Shown: one piece after another, positions 12,691 to 21,079 of the stretch
Position numbering within the stretch: position 1 is the first letter of the stretch
How the letters are laid out: each line of letters begins with the position of its first letter
Assembly: GCF_015706575.1 (NCBI RefSeq)
Contig: NW_024037056.1
Coordinates: 12,289,176 to 12,353,175 of the forward strand
Source: Patiria miniata
Taxonomy: Eukaryota; Echinodermata; Asteroidea; Valvatida; Asterinidae
DNA length: 64,000 nucleotides
Reading direction: 5' to 3'
Program-made: the position numbers and the translations under genes
Notes under the pieces: model-generated
What the model was told of the DNA's origin: nothing
Database searches by the model: none
The model's input: the letters and a program-made list of their open reading frames with translations, nothing else

Positions 12691-13827
12691 TGCTTAAAGG
12701 TAAAAATTGTGTATGCCCCAACATTGCGTTGCATTGTACAATGTACATGTGCTGCATGGTCGTAGGATAGACTCGTCCAAGTCCCACATACTGCCAATGA
12801 GAAAGTCCACTGCAGAAATTTGAAGGTGTTCAAAGTTCATTACCGTGATAGGAAATCGATGTGATTCATGATTAGCGTTTTATTCCTAATAATTCATTAA
12901 GTTTTTCTTTAAAAGGGATACAAATTGGTGAATTTGTACGAGTCTTTTAAAAATCTATCCAGTTGCAAAAAAATAATTGTGGTTAAAAAGTTGTTTAAAC
13001 AGTTTTAAGTGTTGATCTAAAAATTGCAAGAGAAATTTAAAAATCCTTACTGCAAATATTGTTGCAATTTTCCTATTTAATTATTTTTGATCAGGGTTTG
13101 ATTTTGTTCGTTTTTTTTTAATTATTAATTAAAGAAGCATTTGTATATAATTCAAGCAAATTACGGTAAATTTGTCGAGATGTGTAGGTGACAGAAAAAG
13201 AAATGTGGTTAACGTCAGCTTTACAACTTTGCTTTTCTGTATATACTTTGTTAACGGCTTGGCCAAATAAAAGAAAAGTCTGTGATATTATTAACTTGGC
13301 TTGAATCCACTGATTTTTTTTGTTTTTTTCCCACAACTTTAGTGTTAGTATTAAAATTGCACACATTTTTTCTAGAGTTGGCAAGACTGGCTACAACAAA
13401 AGATCCATAATTGATAAACACTCCTTTTTTTTATGCTAACATAAAAGGAAAAATAATATATCCATCTATCTATGAATTAGTCCTGATGATCAATGAGTAC
13501 TGTCATGCCTGTCATAGTTTCTACTTTTCCAAATCCCAGTGTTTCATTAAGGCTGTGGCTTTTATACCACTAATTCAGTAATGTTCAATGGACAGCCATG
13601 TTATTCTTCTTACGCACGATATCAGTGGCAGATTCGGGGAGAAGTGGGGTGCACGCCCCTGGCAGTGTCCGAAAATTTCTCAAATAAGGCCGTTTTCACT
13701 TAAAACAGCCCTTCCGCCCCGCCCCCCCCCCCCCTTACACCCTCTGCCCCCTCCCCCTCGCATTAGTAGACTCTTCATACTTTCCCTTTTTGCAAGCTTT
13801 CTATTTTGGGGGCATTGAAACCTTTAA

Positions 13828-14349
13828 AGGGAATGTACATCATTGGTTTTTGCTGTAATTCTCAGAAATGAACTATTTGAAGGGTTTACTACGATAGATC
13901 AAATATTGTTCCACTGATATGTTTGAAGTTTTGTGTTCGAAAATGCTGGAAAACCAAGAAAAACACAAATGGTGGAGTAGTCTAGTTCCCTGACTCCACT
14001 AAAGATAAAATGGATCAATTTATGAATGCCAGAAATTTGTAAGGTAAGGGAACCAGCTAGCTGGCCTGCACCCGTTCATGAACATGTAACCAATAGCAAA
14101 CAAAATTTGGACTGAAAAAATGGTGAAGTTAGAGCAGTAGTTGAAAAATAGTTAGGTTTTTCCAACGGTGGTCGGCCGACCACTGTTGGAAATTTATACA
14201 AAAATACAATTTTCTTGAAAATGACTTCACACCAGGTGCCATAATTTTACAGGATGCTTAAGACTGTCATTTACCAACATCCTAGTAAGGTATTTTATAA
14301 AAACTTGGTAATTTTATTTTTCGATGTTTGCAAATGTTGTATATTCCCT
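13828..14349. mobile_element. TTAA-flanked MITE family B, copy 1
   Basis: About 520 bp with inverted ends AGGGAATGTACATCATT / TTGTATATTCCCT and TTAA directly outside both ends (13824-13827, 14350-14353). It contains the shared blocks GGTCGGCCGACCACTGTTGG and TTTTCTTGAAAATGACTTCA. Other copies are at 28878-29292, 46227-46758 and, rearranged, 36925-37980. A TTAA target is known for piggyBac and Kolobok transposons, so this may be a non-autonomous relative of one of them. Confidence 0.7.
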
Positions 14350-14628
14350 TTAATTATCAGAACCTCGTACACTGCCACGAAACTTCACAGAACATATGAG
14401 ACAATAGACCTAAGATATACATATGCGCTCTCCTATGGGAGCGAAGTCGGGACGCCAGACGAAGTAGGGACCGTCTACCACATAGGAAAGAGCACAGATA
14501 AACAAAGCATGTCATTAGGTCTCGGGCCTATTTCCAGCCTCTATGTTCACTGCACCAGAGCGAAAAAAATTAGGTTCATTTAGGAAAAAGGACACCTTGA
14601 ATAAATGCAATAATATACTTTTGGGAGG

Positions 14629-15105
14629 CTAACTGCTGCCTTGTTTTTCGTCACAAGGTTCCAACAGCGTAATGACCACGTTGTCGTCTTTGCCCTGCCA
14701 CAGCATCTCCCCTTCAAACGCCACCAGTCCCTGCCTGCGCGCCCTCAACAGGATCCCCACCAACTTATTGGAGATTTTAACGTAGATCTCGAAGAGCCTG
14801 CCGAAAGTGACCTGGTGCCGCCCGTCCTCACACGGCCTGCCGACGCGCTGGATGACGTCGATCAAATTCTGGATCTCGCCCGAGATACGCTGGCCGGCGG
14901 CCTGGCCTCGGATCGCCGTCATGGACCCTTCCACGGGACGCGCGTACTCCAGGTCGTCCGGTCGGAGCTTGGCGCGGGTCGATGCACCTTCCCATTCCGA
15001 GAAGGGGTTGATGAGCTGTTTTTCCTGGTGCTGTTTCTCGACTTGCTTCCAGAGAGCAATTCGGTTGCCGACTGGCGCATTAAGATGGTTCTCTTCCTCA
15101 GACAT
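14629..15105 (-). CDS. ABRA/STARS-like protein with C-terminal costars domain
   Basis: 158 residues in one coding exon. Residues ~73-150 match the costars domain of actin-binding Rho-activating protein (ABRA/STARS) and ABRACL: a hydrophobic N-terminal helix (LIDVIQRVG), VTFGRLFEIYVKISNKLVG, then RRQGLVAFEGEMLWQGKDD and VVITLLE. Residues ~14-60 (RIALWKQVEKQHQ, NPFSEWEG) resemble the region before costars in ABRA. These proteins bind actin and promote serum-response-factor/Rho-dependent transcription. Start choice: the ATG at 15105 has an in-frame TAG eight codons upstream. A good 3' splice site (TTTGTTTTGTAG, exon from 15143) lies just before it, implying a non-coding first exon. It is much shorter than vertebrate ABRA (~380 residues) and longer than ABRACL (~81), so the exact paralogue is open. 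Confidence 0.88.
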   Translation of the reverse strand: MSEEENHLNAPVGNRIALWKQVEKQHQEKQLINPFSEWEGASTRAKLRPDDLEYARPVEGSMTAIRGQAAGQRISGEIQNLIDVIQRVGRPCEDGRHQVTFGRLFEIYVKISNKLVGILLRARRQGLVAFEGEMLWQGKDDNVVITLLEPCDEKQGSS

Positions 15106-15257
15106 CTTCCATGGGTTTTTTAAGTACTAAAGCATCTCAAAGGCTACAAAACAAAAAGAAAGACATTAAGTTAAGATTTTACATTATTTGTCATGAACTA
15201 CAACAAGCACCAAATATGAAATAGGTGAGTAAGATTTGAGGCTTTGCATGGTGGAGA

Positions 15258-15385
15258 TACTAAATAATGAAAGGTTTGCGGAAACACCATGTGCGAATAA
15301 TTTCTCAACTAAGAGAATGGTTCTGAAAAGAACCAGAGGTATAAACTCGACATTCCGGTCAGTATGCTCTGACCGTCTTCAGGAA
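15258..15385. repeat. Dispersed repeat family M, copy 2
   Basis: Near-identical to 8930-9050, including GGAAACACCATGTGC, GAACCAGAGGTATAAACTCG and GGTCAGTATGCTCTGACC. It lies just upstream of the ABRA-like gene. Confidence 0.65.
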
Positions 15386-15874
15386 ATAGGTGATGGATAT
15401 CACTATGTATGAAAGTTCTCATGGGTTCAGCATTGGCATAAACCTAGGCACAATTGAAGAATACCCAACCACTCGATCTCTCCACCTCGTAGCCGGCTAC
15501 GGAGTCACGCTTGATCACCCTCAACTTGAAGTTTTACATGAGAAATTTACAAGCCATACATGATACATACAAATGTTAGTGTATATGAAACAATTAAGTG
15601 CAGGCCTTCAGCGAAAAGCCTTAATTATCGCAAATTATTGCATTCTTATGGGTGAATTTTCATAATAAATAAGAAGTACTGTGGGAAGAGGACCAGCACA
15701 GATGTTGCCCCTTTTTCCTTCCCACAGTGCTTTGTTGCTATTGTGCAGAAATCACTCAAAAGTTTTGTTCAGCAATTTTCACAAGTTTTTTTTCAGGCGA
15801 TTTTGCATACATTTTCTATGGACAATATTCACTCACTGCACCACATACAAACTTATCGCGAAAATTCACCTATG

Positions 15875-16345
15875 CAAATTGGGGTCAACACGCCCCTCAT
15901 TATGACGTCAACGTTGAGTTCGTGCTTGCGCTCATGCCATCAATTTCGGCCCGACTCACTTCAGTTTTATGAATGAAATCATTATGCGTCGGAGAGTGAA
16001 CATGCCAGAAATTTACAGTAGAAAAGCTCATGATATCTGCTTTCTTTTGCCGAAGAAAGCTTCAAAATCGATGAACTATTGCCTGAGTTTTGACAGTTCA
16101 AACATTTTTTAGCGTGTTTTTTTTTAGGAACCAAAACTTCTTATTTTTCGACGGAGTCCATCTTTTTAATCCTAAATTTCTTTCTTCTCGAATTTGGTTG
16201 GGGAAAACCTGAATTAGTTCCATATAGAACAGGTTTTCAGCTTTTTAGTGGTGTGGCACATGTGGGTGGTCGGTCTGATACGGCGATGGTCGCGAGCAAT
16301 ATGCATAAAAATTGCTCGCTAGAACTGCCCAAAATTGCGAATGAT
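15875..16345 (+). repeat. Dispersed repeat family C, copy 1
   Basis: About 470 bp sharing with 17068-17565, 18885-19170 and 19449-19772 the blocks CATGCCATC..TTCGGCC, CAGTTTTATGAAT, TTTTGCCGAAGA, GGAGTCCATCTTTT, GGGTGGTCGGT and GATGGTCGCGAGCAATATGC. No coding content is seen. The four copies in 4 kb suggest local segmental duplication. Confidence 0.8.
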
Positions 16346-16423
16346 AGTGAAGTAATCACGTGATATAAACACGTGCAACGTGCATGAGATATATATAGCT
16401 CAGTGGAAGACGGTTACGAAGAT

Positions 16424-17050
16424 TAAAGGGATCCCGTTTGATTAAAGGGATCCCGTTTGATGAAATGTGTGTGTGTCTCTTTTTTTCTGTCCCTTTTCCC
16501 CTGTATCCCGATGCGACGGGGTTGGGCGGTGGGTTGGGGTGGGGATGGCCCGCGGGTGGGGCGGGGGAGGCCTGCAGGTGGGGTGGGGGAGGGGGAGGGG
16601 GAGGGGGAGGGGATGGGGTGGGGGCGGGGGAACAAAGACACAGTGGGTGGAATATGCACATTCTTTGGGTGAAGGGCCATTGCATATATCCAAACACCTT
16701 GAGGGGTGGGGTGGGGTCCCCTGGGTGGGGGGAAAGGAACGGGAGGGGGGTACTGAGAACCAGGATAATGGAATATTTCCGTCTTTCATTTCTAACACCT
16801 GCACCATATCAGGACCCCATGGAAGGGGAGTGCACATAAGGGGTTGCCGGTGGAGGGGTGGGGGGGGGGCGTGGGGGAGGATGCCTCGCGAGTGTAGAGG
16901 GGGGTCGGGGGTAGAGTACTCAAAACCAGGAAGCTTAAAATCCGGGGGGGGGGGGCTCAAAAGGAGGAGGGTGGAATTTCACATTTCCTTTTCTTTTTTT
17001 CGGTCCTTGCAACATATCCCGACCCTAGTGGCCGGTGGGTGGTGGGGGCC
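16424..17050 (+). repeat. G-rich tract, block 1 (G-quadruplex-prone)
   Basis: Starts with a tandem duplicate of GATTAAAGGGATCCCGTTTG (16424-16461). Then come runs of GGGGAGGGGGAGGGGG-type sequence, with repeated CCCGACCC/TGGGG words and a recurring TACTCAAAACCAGGA-type motif. Guanine runs of four or more recur on the + strand through the block. Gly/Arg-rich open frames here are composition artefacts. Confidence 0.85.
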
Positions 17051-17067
17051 CCCACCAACACAGAAAT

Positions 17068-17565
17068 CTTGATATGCAAATTAGGTAAACAGCGCCGCTC
17101 ATTATAGCATCATCATGAAATTCTTGCTGACGCGCATGCCATCTACTTCGGCCAATTTTCGGCCAGACTCCTTCAGTTTTATGAATAATATCACTGTAGG
17201 CCTACATCAGAGGATGCACCTGCCAGAAATTTACATGCTGAAAGCAACAGAATGATGTCCGCTTCCTTTTGCCGAAGACAGCGTCAAAATGAAAGGGTGA
17301 GTTTTGACGATTAAAATATTGTTTTCGCGTTTTCCTTTTTGGAACTCAAACTTCGTATTGTCCAAGGGAGTCCATCTTTTCAATCCTGTTTTTCTTCCTT
17401 CCAACATTTTGTTTGAAATCAAATGAATTAATTCCGAGTAGTTGAGTTTTTTAGCTGGTGAATGGTGTGGCCTAAGTGGGTGGTCGGTTTAATAGTGCGA
17501 TGGTCGCGAGCAAAATGCATGGAAGTTTATCACTGGAACTGCCAAAAATTGCGAATGATTGTCAA
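17068..17565 (+). repeat. Dispersed repeat family C, copy 2
   Basis: Best complete copy of the family. It begins ATGCAAATTAGGTAAACAGC and ends near AAAATTGCGAATGATTG, with the same order of blocks as copy 1. Confidence 0.8.
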
Positions 17566-17652
17566 TTATTGATCACGCCGGCTATACCGGCCCGCCGGCA
17601 CCGCGCGCGTTCTAATAAAAACCCAAGATTAATAAAATGATCGGTTACACCT

Positions 17653-17764
17653 CTATGTTCCGACACCCCTATGTTCCGACTGCACATATTCCTATTCCTA
17701 ACCCTAACCCTAACCGGGAGTAACACAATCTAGGTTGTCGGAACATAGGGGTGTCGGAACATAG
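17653..17764. repeat. Perfect 28-bp inverted repeat around telomere-type core
   Basis: The left arm at 17653-17680 and right arm at 17737-17764 are exact reverse complements. Each arm is itself two copies of CTATGTTCCGAC joined by ACCC. The 56-bp spacer holds a CCCTAACCCTAACC tract of the vertebrate/deuterostome telomere type. Confidence 0.9.
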
Positions 17765-18069
17765 AGCAGTCACCAAATAATCAAGATGTTTTGTTTTCTG
17801 ATAAATGATGTGACTTTATTATTGGGAATACCACTTTCTTTTTTTCCTTTCCCCTGCCCTGGATACCATATTCCGACCCTGGGGATGGGGCGGTGGGGGG
17901 GGGGGGGGGGGGGGGGGGGGGCGGAGCGTGGTGTTCAAACCACGCCAAGAGGGCTAAAATTGTTTTTTCCAACAAGTGAAGTTTGTCTTTTAATTTGGTG
18001 CAATGACGTTCCCGACCAGACTTTCTTTTACTGCGATATCATGGACCGGGCCGGGGTTGAGGCGGGACC

Positions 18070-18375
18070 GTATCATAAGTCCGACGCCTCATAGGTCCGA
18101 CGCCTCATAAGTCCGAAATTTCGGACTTATGAGGCGTCGGACTTTATTTATTCCGCCTCATAGATCCGACGCCTCATAAGTCCAACGCCTCAAAAGTCCG
18201 ACAACGGAAAAACGAGTGTCGGACTTACGAGGCGTCGGAGCTATGAGGCGTCGACCTATGAGGCGTCGGATTTATTAGGCGTCGGACCTATGAGGCGTCG
18301 GACTTATGGGCCTTTATTTGGTTAGGGGATGTGATTTTGTCGGACTTATGAAGCGTCGGACTTAATGAGCGGACC
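18070..18375. repeat. Bidirectional minisatellite of a ~16-bp unit
   Basis: A unit of the type TCATAAGTCCGACGCC recurs about a dozen times, about half in each orientation, and produces several nested hairpins such as GTCCGAAATTTCGGAC. Degenerate relatives appear at 21590-21760. It is not a CRISPR: units are nearly contiguous with no unique spacers, and this is a eukaryotic locus. Confidence 0.85.
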
Positions 18376-18384
18376 CCGTTGAGG

Positions 18385-18620
18385 CCGGGTAGGGGTTGTG
18401 GGGGGGGGGGGGATTTCCCAAAACAAAGAGGGTGGAATGTCCTTTATGTTCTTTTAGTTATTAATCTTAAGACGTGCTGCTCTTTGGGGAGAGAGGTGGT
18501 GGGGCCGCATGAGTCGGGGGGGGGGTGGGGGGGGGGTTAAGGTACTCCAAACCAGGAGGGTTGAATATCCCGGGGAGCATCAGAAGGGGAGGGCCTGGAA
18601 TTTCCCAATCTTCTTTTGTT
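18385..18620 (+). repeat. G-rich tract, block 2
   Basis: Runs of G alternate with CCAAACCAGGAGGGTTGAAT, GGAATTTCCCAATCTTCTTT and AACAAAGAGGGTGGAAT. The same string of blocks recurs at 19210-19400 (block 3), so the G-rich DNA is itself a duplicated unit. Confidence 0.8.
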
Positions 18621-18621
18621 T

Positions 18622-18662
18622 TCATCATCATTATCATCATCATCATCATCATCATCATCAGA
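18622..18662 (+). repeat. (TCA)n microsatellite
   Basis: About 12 near-perfect TCA triplets, explaining the Met-rich reverse frame there. Confidence 0.9.
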
Positions 18663-18884
18663 CGTCGTAGGCTACTGCCCGTTGACGCAACAACCGTCCA
18701 CTTCTTCTGGGTTGTGTGACTGGTGAAGGGGTGATTTCCTTCGCTGAAGGGTCGCCGCAGTTAGTTTATCCACGCTGAGACCGCTCCATCTGGTGAGGCC
18801 GTCGATCCAGCGGAGTTTGGTCATTGCATTATATCCCGACCCTTGGAGACAGAGGGTGGGGGCCCCGACAAACTATTCACAGAA

Positions 18885-19170
18885 ACCTTCGTATGCAACT
18901 AGGCGAACAGCTCCGCTCATGATGACGTCATTGTCAAGTTCTTGCTTCATTACGCGCATGACATCGTCTTCGGCCAATCTCACTGGGAGTCCATCTCTTC
19001 AATCCTATTTTTCTTCTTTCCAACATTTGGTTCGAATTCAAATGAATTTATTCCGAATAGTTGAGGTTTTCAGCTGTCGAATGGTGTGCCACATGTGGGT
19101 GGTCGGTTTGATAGTGCGATGGTCGCGAGCAATATGCATGGACATTTTTCGAAGGAAATGCCAAAGGATT
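18885..19170 (+). repeat. Dispersed repeat family C, copy 3 (truncated)
   Basis: Carries the start (ATGCAACTAGGCGAACAGC) and the end (GGTGGTCGGTTTGATAGTGCG) of family C but lacks the middle third, so it is an internal deletion derivative. Confidence 0.75.
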
Positions 19171-19204
19171 GCATATTCTTCAAGTGATTTTATTCAGACT
19201 TGCT

Positions 19205-19440
19205 TGCCCGTGGGTGGAGGGGGGGGGGGGACGGGTTGGATTTCCCAAAACAAAGAGGATGGAATATCATTCCTGGGAGAGAGAGGGGGAGAGAGAGGTG
19301 GAGGGGTTATCGTACTCCGAACCAGGAGGGCTGAATATCCCCGGGAGAGCCGCAGATTGGGAGGGCCTGGAATTTCTCAATCTTCTTTTGATTTGGTCCT
19401 TGCATTATAATCCCGATCCTTGGGGCAGAGGGTGGGGGCC
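19205..19440 (+). repeat. G-rich tract, block 3
   Basis: Paralogous to block 2 (18385-18620): ATTTCCCAAAACAAAGAGGA, TACTCCGAACCAGGAGGGCT, GAGGGCCTGGAATTTCTCAA. It is followed, like the region near 18830, by TATAATCCCGATCCTTGGGG and then a family C copy. Confidence 0.8.
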
Positions 19441-19448
19441 ACGACAAA

Positions 19449-19772
19449 CTATTCACAGAAACCTTCGTATGCAAATTAGGTGAACAGCGCCGAATTTTAT
19501 GACGCAATCGTCAAATTCTTGCTTTAAAATACGCGCATGACATCGTCGTCGATCAATTTCGGCCACTCTCGCTAGGAGTAGGAGTCCATCTCTTCAATCC
19601 CGTTTGTCTTCTTTCCAGTATTTGGTTCAAATTCAAATGAATTTATTTCGAATAGTTGAGGATTTTAGCTGTCGAATGGTGTGCCACATGTGGGTGGTCG
19701 GTTTGATTGTGCGATGGTCGCGAGCAATATGCATGGACATTTTTCGAAGGAAATGCCAAAAATTGCGAATGA
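19449..19772 (+). repeat. Dispersed repeat family C, copy 4 (truncated)
   Basis: Very similar to copy 3, including the same internal deletion, so copies 3 and 4 with their G-rich leaders are a tandem duplication of roughly 600 bp. Confidence 0.75.
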
Positions 19773-19828
19773 TCAGTAAGTCTGTATACAGTATACACGT
19801 ACGTACGTGCAGCAGAGCAGGGGATCTA

Positions 19829-19965
19829 CCCGATGTTCCCCAATACCGATGTTCCCCCAAATCCATAGGATTAGGGTTAGGGTTAGGGTTAGGGTTATAT
19901 TGGTAAGGATTTCGAGGAACATCGGTATTAGGGAACATCGGAATTGGGGAACATAGACATGCACC
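19829..19965. repeat. Dyad-symmetric minisatellite around (TTAGGG)n
   Basis: The left arm has two copies of the unit GATGTTCCCC; the right arm has three inverted copies (GGAACATCGG, GGAACATCGG, GGGGAACAT). Between them lies GATTAGGG followed by repeats of GTTAGG, about four telomere-type units. It has the same plan as 17653-17764 but a different arm sequence. Confidence 0.85.
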
Positions 19966-20049
19966 CGTGCAGGAGCTATGGAAGAAGCGTTACAAAGCAA
20001 GGATTCCGTTTGTTGATGGCCTTTTTTTTTCGTCCCTTACTATCCCAAA

Positions 20050-20420
20050 GCGACGGGACGGGGTTGAGTGGGTGGGGTGAGGGAGGCCCGCGGGTTGGAG
20101 TGCAGGTTGGAAGGGTGGGGAGATAGGGGGCGGTGCACCGGGAACACTCCATGCACATTTTTTATTGACCCTTTTGGCCTTGCCAATTATCCCGACCCCT
20201 TGGGGCGGGGCGGGGATAAAATTTCCTTTGTTCCTAAGTTTTCCTTTTTTTCCGTGCACCATTATCCAGACCCCGGGGAAGGGGGCGTTAGGGACGGGGG
20301 GAGGGGCGAATGGGGGATGGGGGCAAATGGGGGATGGGGCCGCGTCCCCACTTCTACGCCTGTGCAATTAAGCGTGGGTGTGCGTGTGTGTGTGTGTGGG
20401 GGGGGGGGGAGTTTAGAGTA
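20050..20420 (+). repeat. G-rich tract, block 4
   Basis: Guanine-run-rich sequence with GGGGGATGGGGGCAAATGGG, a short (TG)n and a poly-G. It carries the recurring ATTATCCCGACCC/ATTATCCAGACCCC words of the other blocks. Confidence 0.8.
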
Positions 20421-20661
20421 CTCCGAATCAGGAGGTTGGAATATCATGGTTTTTTTTATTCACCCTTTGCGCTGTCCCCTGGCGCGGAATGGAATATGGG
20501 GTGAAAATATCTTATTTTCATGCAATGATGTTTTGGGGTTTTTTTTTGGGGGGGGGTCTTTATACGAAAACTTAAAAACAGTAATCATGAAAAATATAAA
20601 ATTTAATAAAAATGCAAATTGCAGAAACGAATATCTCATATCTATTTTGTGAAAATGTTGT

Positions 20662-20677
20662 GGCTCTGAAAAGAGCT
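20662..20677 (-). promoter_or_regulatory. Histone mRNA 3' stem-loop
   Basis: Minus strand AGCTCTTTTCAGAGCC: 6-bp stem with 4-nt UUUC loop, flanked by AAAAC and ACAACA as in replication-dependent histone mRNAs, where it binds SLBP and directs 3' processing. The outermost stem pair is mismatched. I see no clear purine-rich histone downstream element. Confidence 0.8.
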
Positions 20678-21079
20678 GTTTTGGTTTTAGTTTGTTGATT
20701 CGATGATTTCTTCGAAGGCTTGGCCGACACTTTCTTCTGCTTGCTCGATGTGTTCTTGCTGGCTGGCTTCTTGGCTGGCTTGGCTGGCATGGCTTGGTGG
20801 AGGATTTCTTGACAGATGTATATTTGACTTGGATGGCGTTTTCTTGGCAGCTTTCTTGGGTGACTTCTTCGGCGCGGGTTTCTTGACTTTATTCACCATT
20901 TTGGCTTTCTTGGCTTTTCTGCAATCTTGGCTTTCATTTCCTGTTCCTTCTTGGCCTTGATTCTCTCCTTCTCCTTAGCTGCATTAGCCTTGGCCGGCAG
21001 CCTTCTCTTTCTCCTCGGTGGTGTCAAACTTGAACGTACCAGCGGCTCCCTTACCTGCCATCCGAGTGAGCCTCCAACT
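20662..21079 (-). pseudogene. Linker histone H1-like remnant with histone 3' stem-loop
   Basis: Read on the minus strand. From 21061 the codons give MAGKGAAGTFKFDTTEEKEK, matching the end of an H1 globular domain (KGxxGxF) and the start of a Lys/Ala-rich tail. The frame breaks near 21000 and again near 20920, with H1-like tail continuing in other frames (KKPAPKKSPKKAAKKTPSK, then AKPAKKPASK). An in-frame stop lies 8 codons before the ATG and no globular-domain N-terminal part is present. The replication-dependent histone 3' hairpin AGCTCTTTTCAGAGCC followed by ACAACA is at 20677-20662; the first stem pair is A/C instead of G/C. It is most likely a 5'-truncated, frameshifted H1 pseudogene. Alternatives are assembly errors or an intron-containing linker-histone variant. 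Confidence 0.7.

Larger units (their letters stand above)
10651..13825. other. CAMSAP 3' flank, no gene seen
   Basis: Presumably includes the CAMSAP 3' UTR. It holds two family J element copies (10707-10884 and 12425-12690). It also holds short family A-like words (near 10970-11030 and 11225), a possible small TIR element near 11037-11190 with AATGGACC ends, and poly-C tracts near 12040 and 13720. I see no supported coding exon on either strand and cannot place the polyadenylation site confidently. Confidence 0.5.

Noticed and set aside
16467..17072. 201-codon Gly/Trp-rich frame and Pro-rich reverse frames
   Set aside because: Composition effect of G-rich tract; no domain, no codon structure.
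18070..18375. CRISPR-like array
   Set aside because: Eukaryotic locus, units in both orientations, no unique spacers, no cas genes.
18793..19410. 205-codon frame between G-rich blocks
   Set aside because: Spans two repeat units (family C and a G-rich block); no domain, and the same repeats elsewhere do not keep the frame.
19869..19897. Chromosome end (telomere)
   Set aside because: Only about four TTAGGG units, internal, flanked by palindromic arms and normal gene-bearing DNA on both sides.
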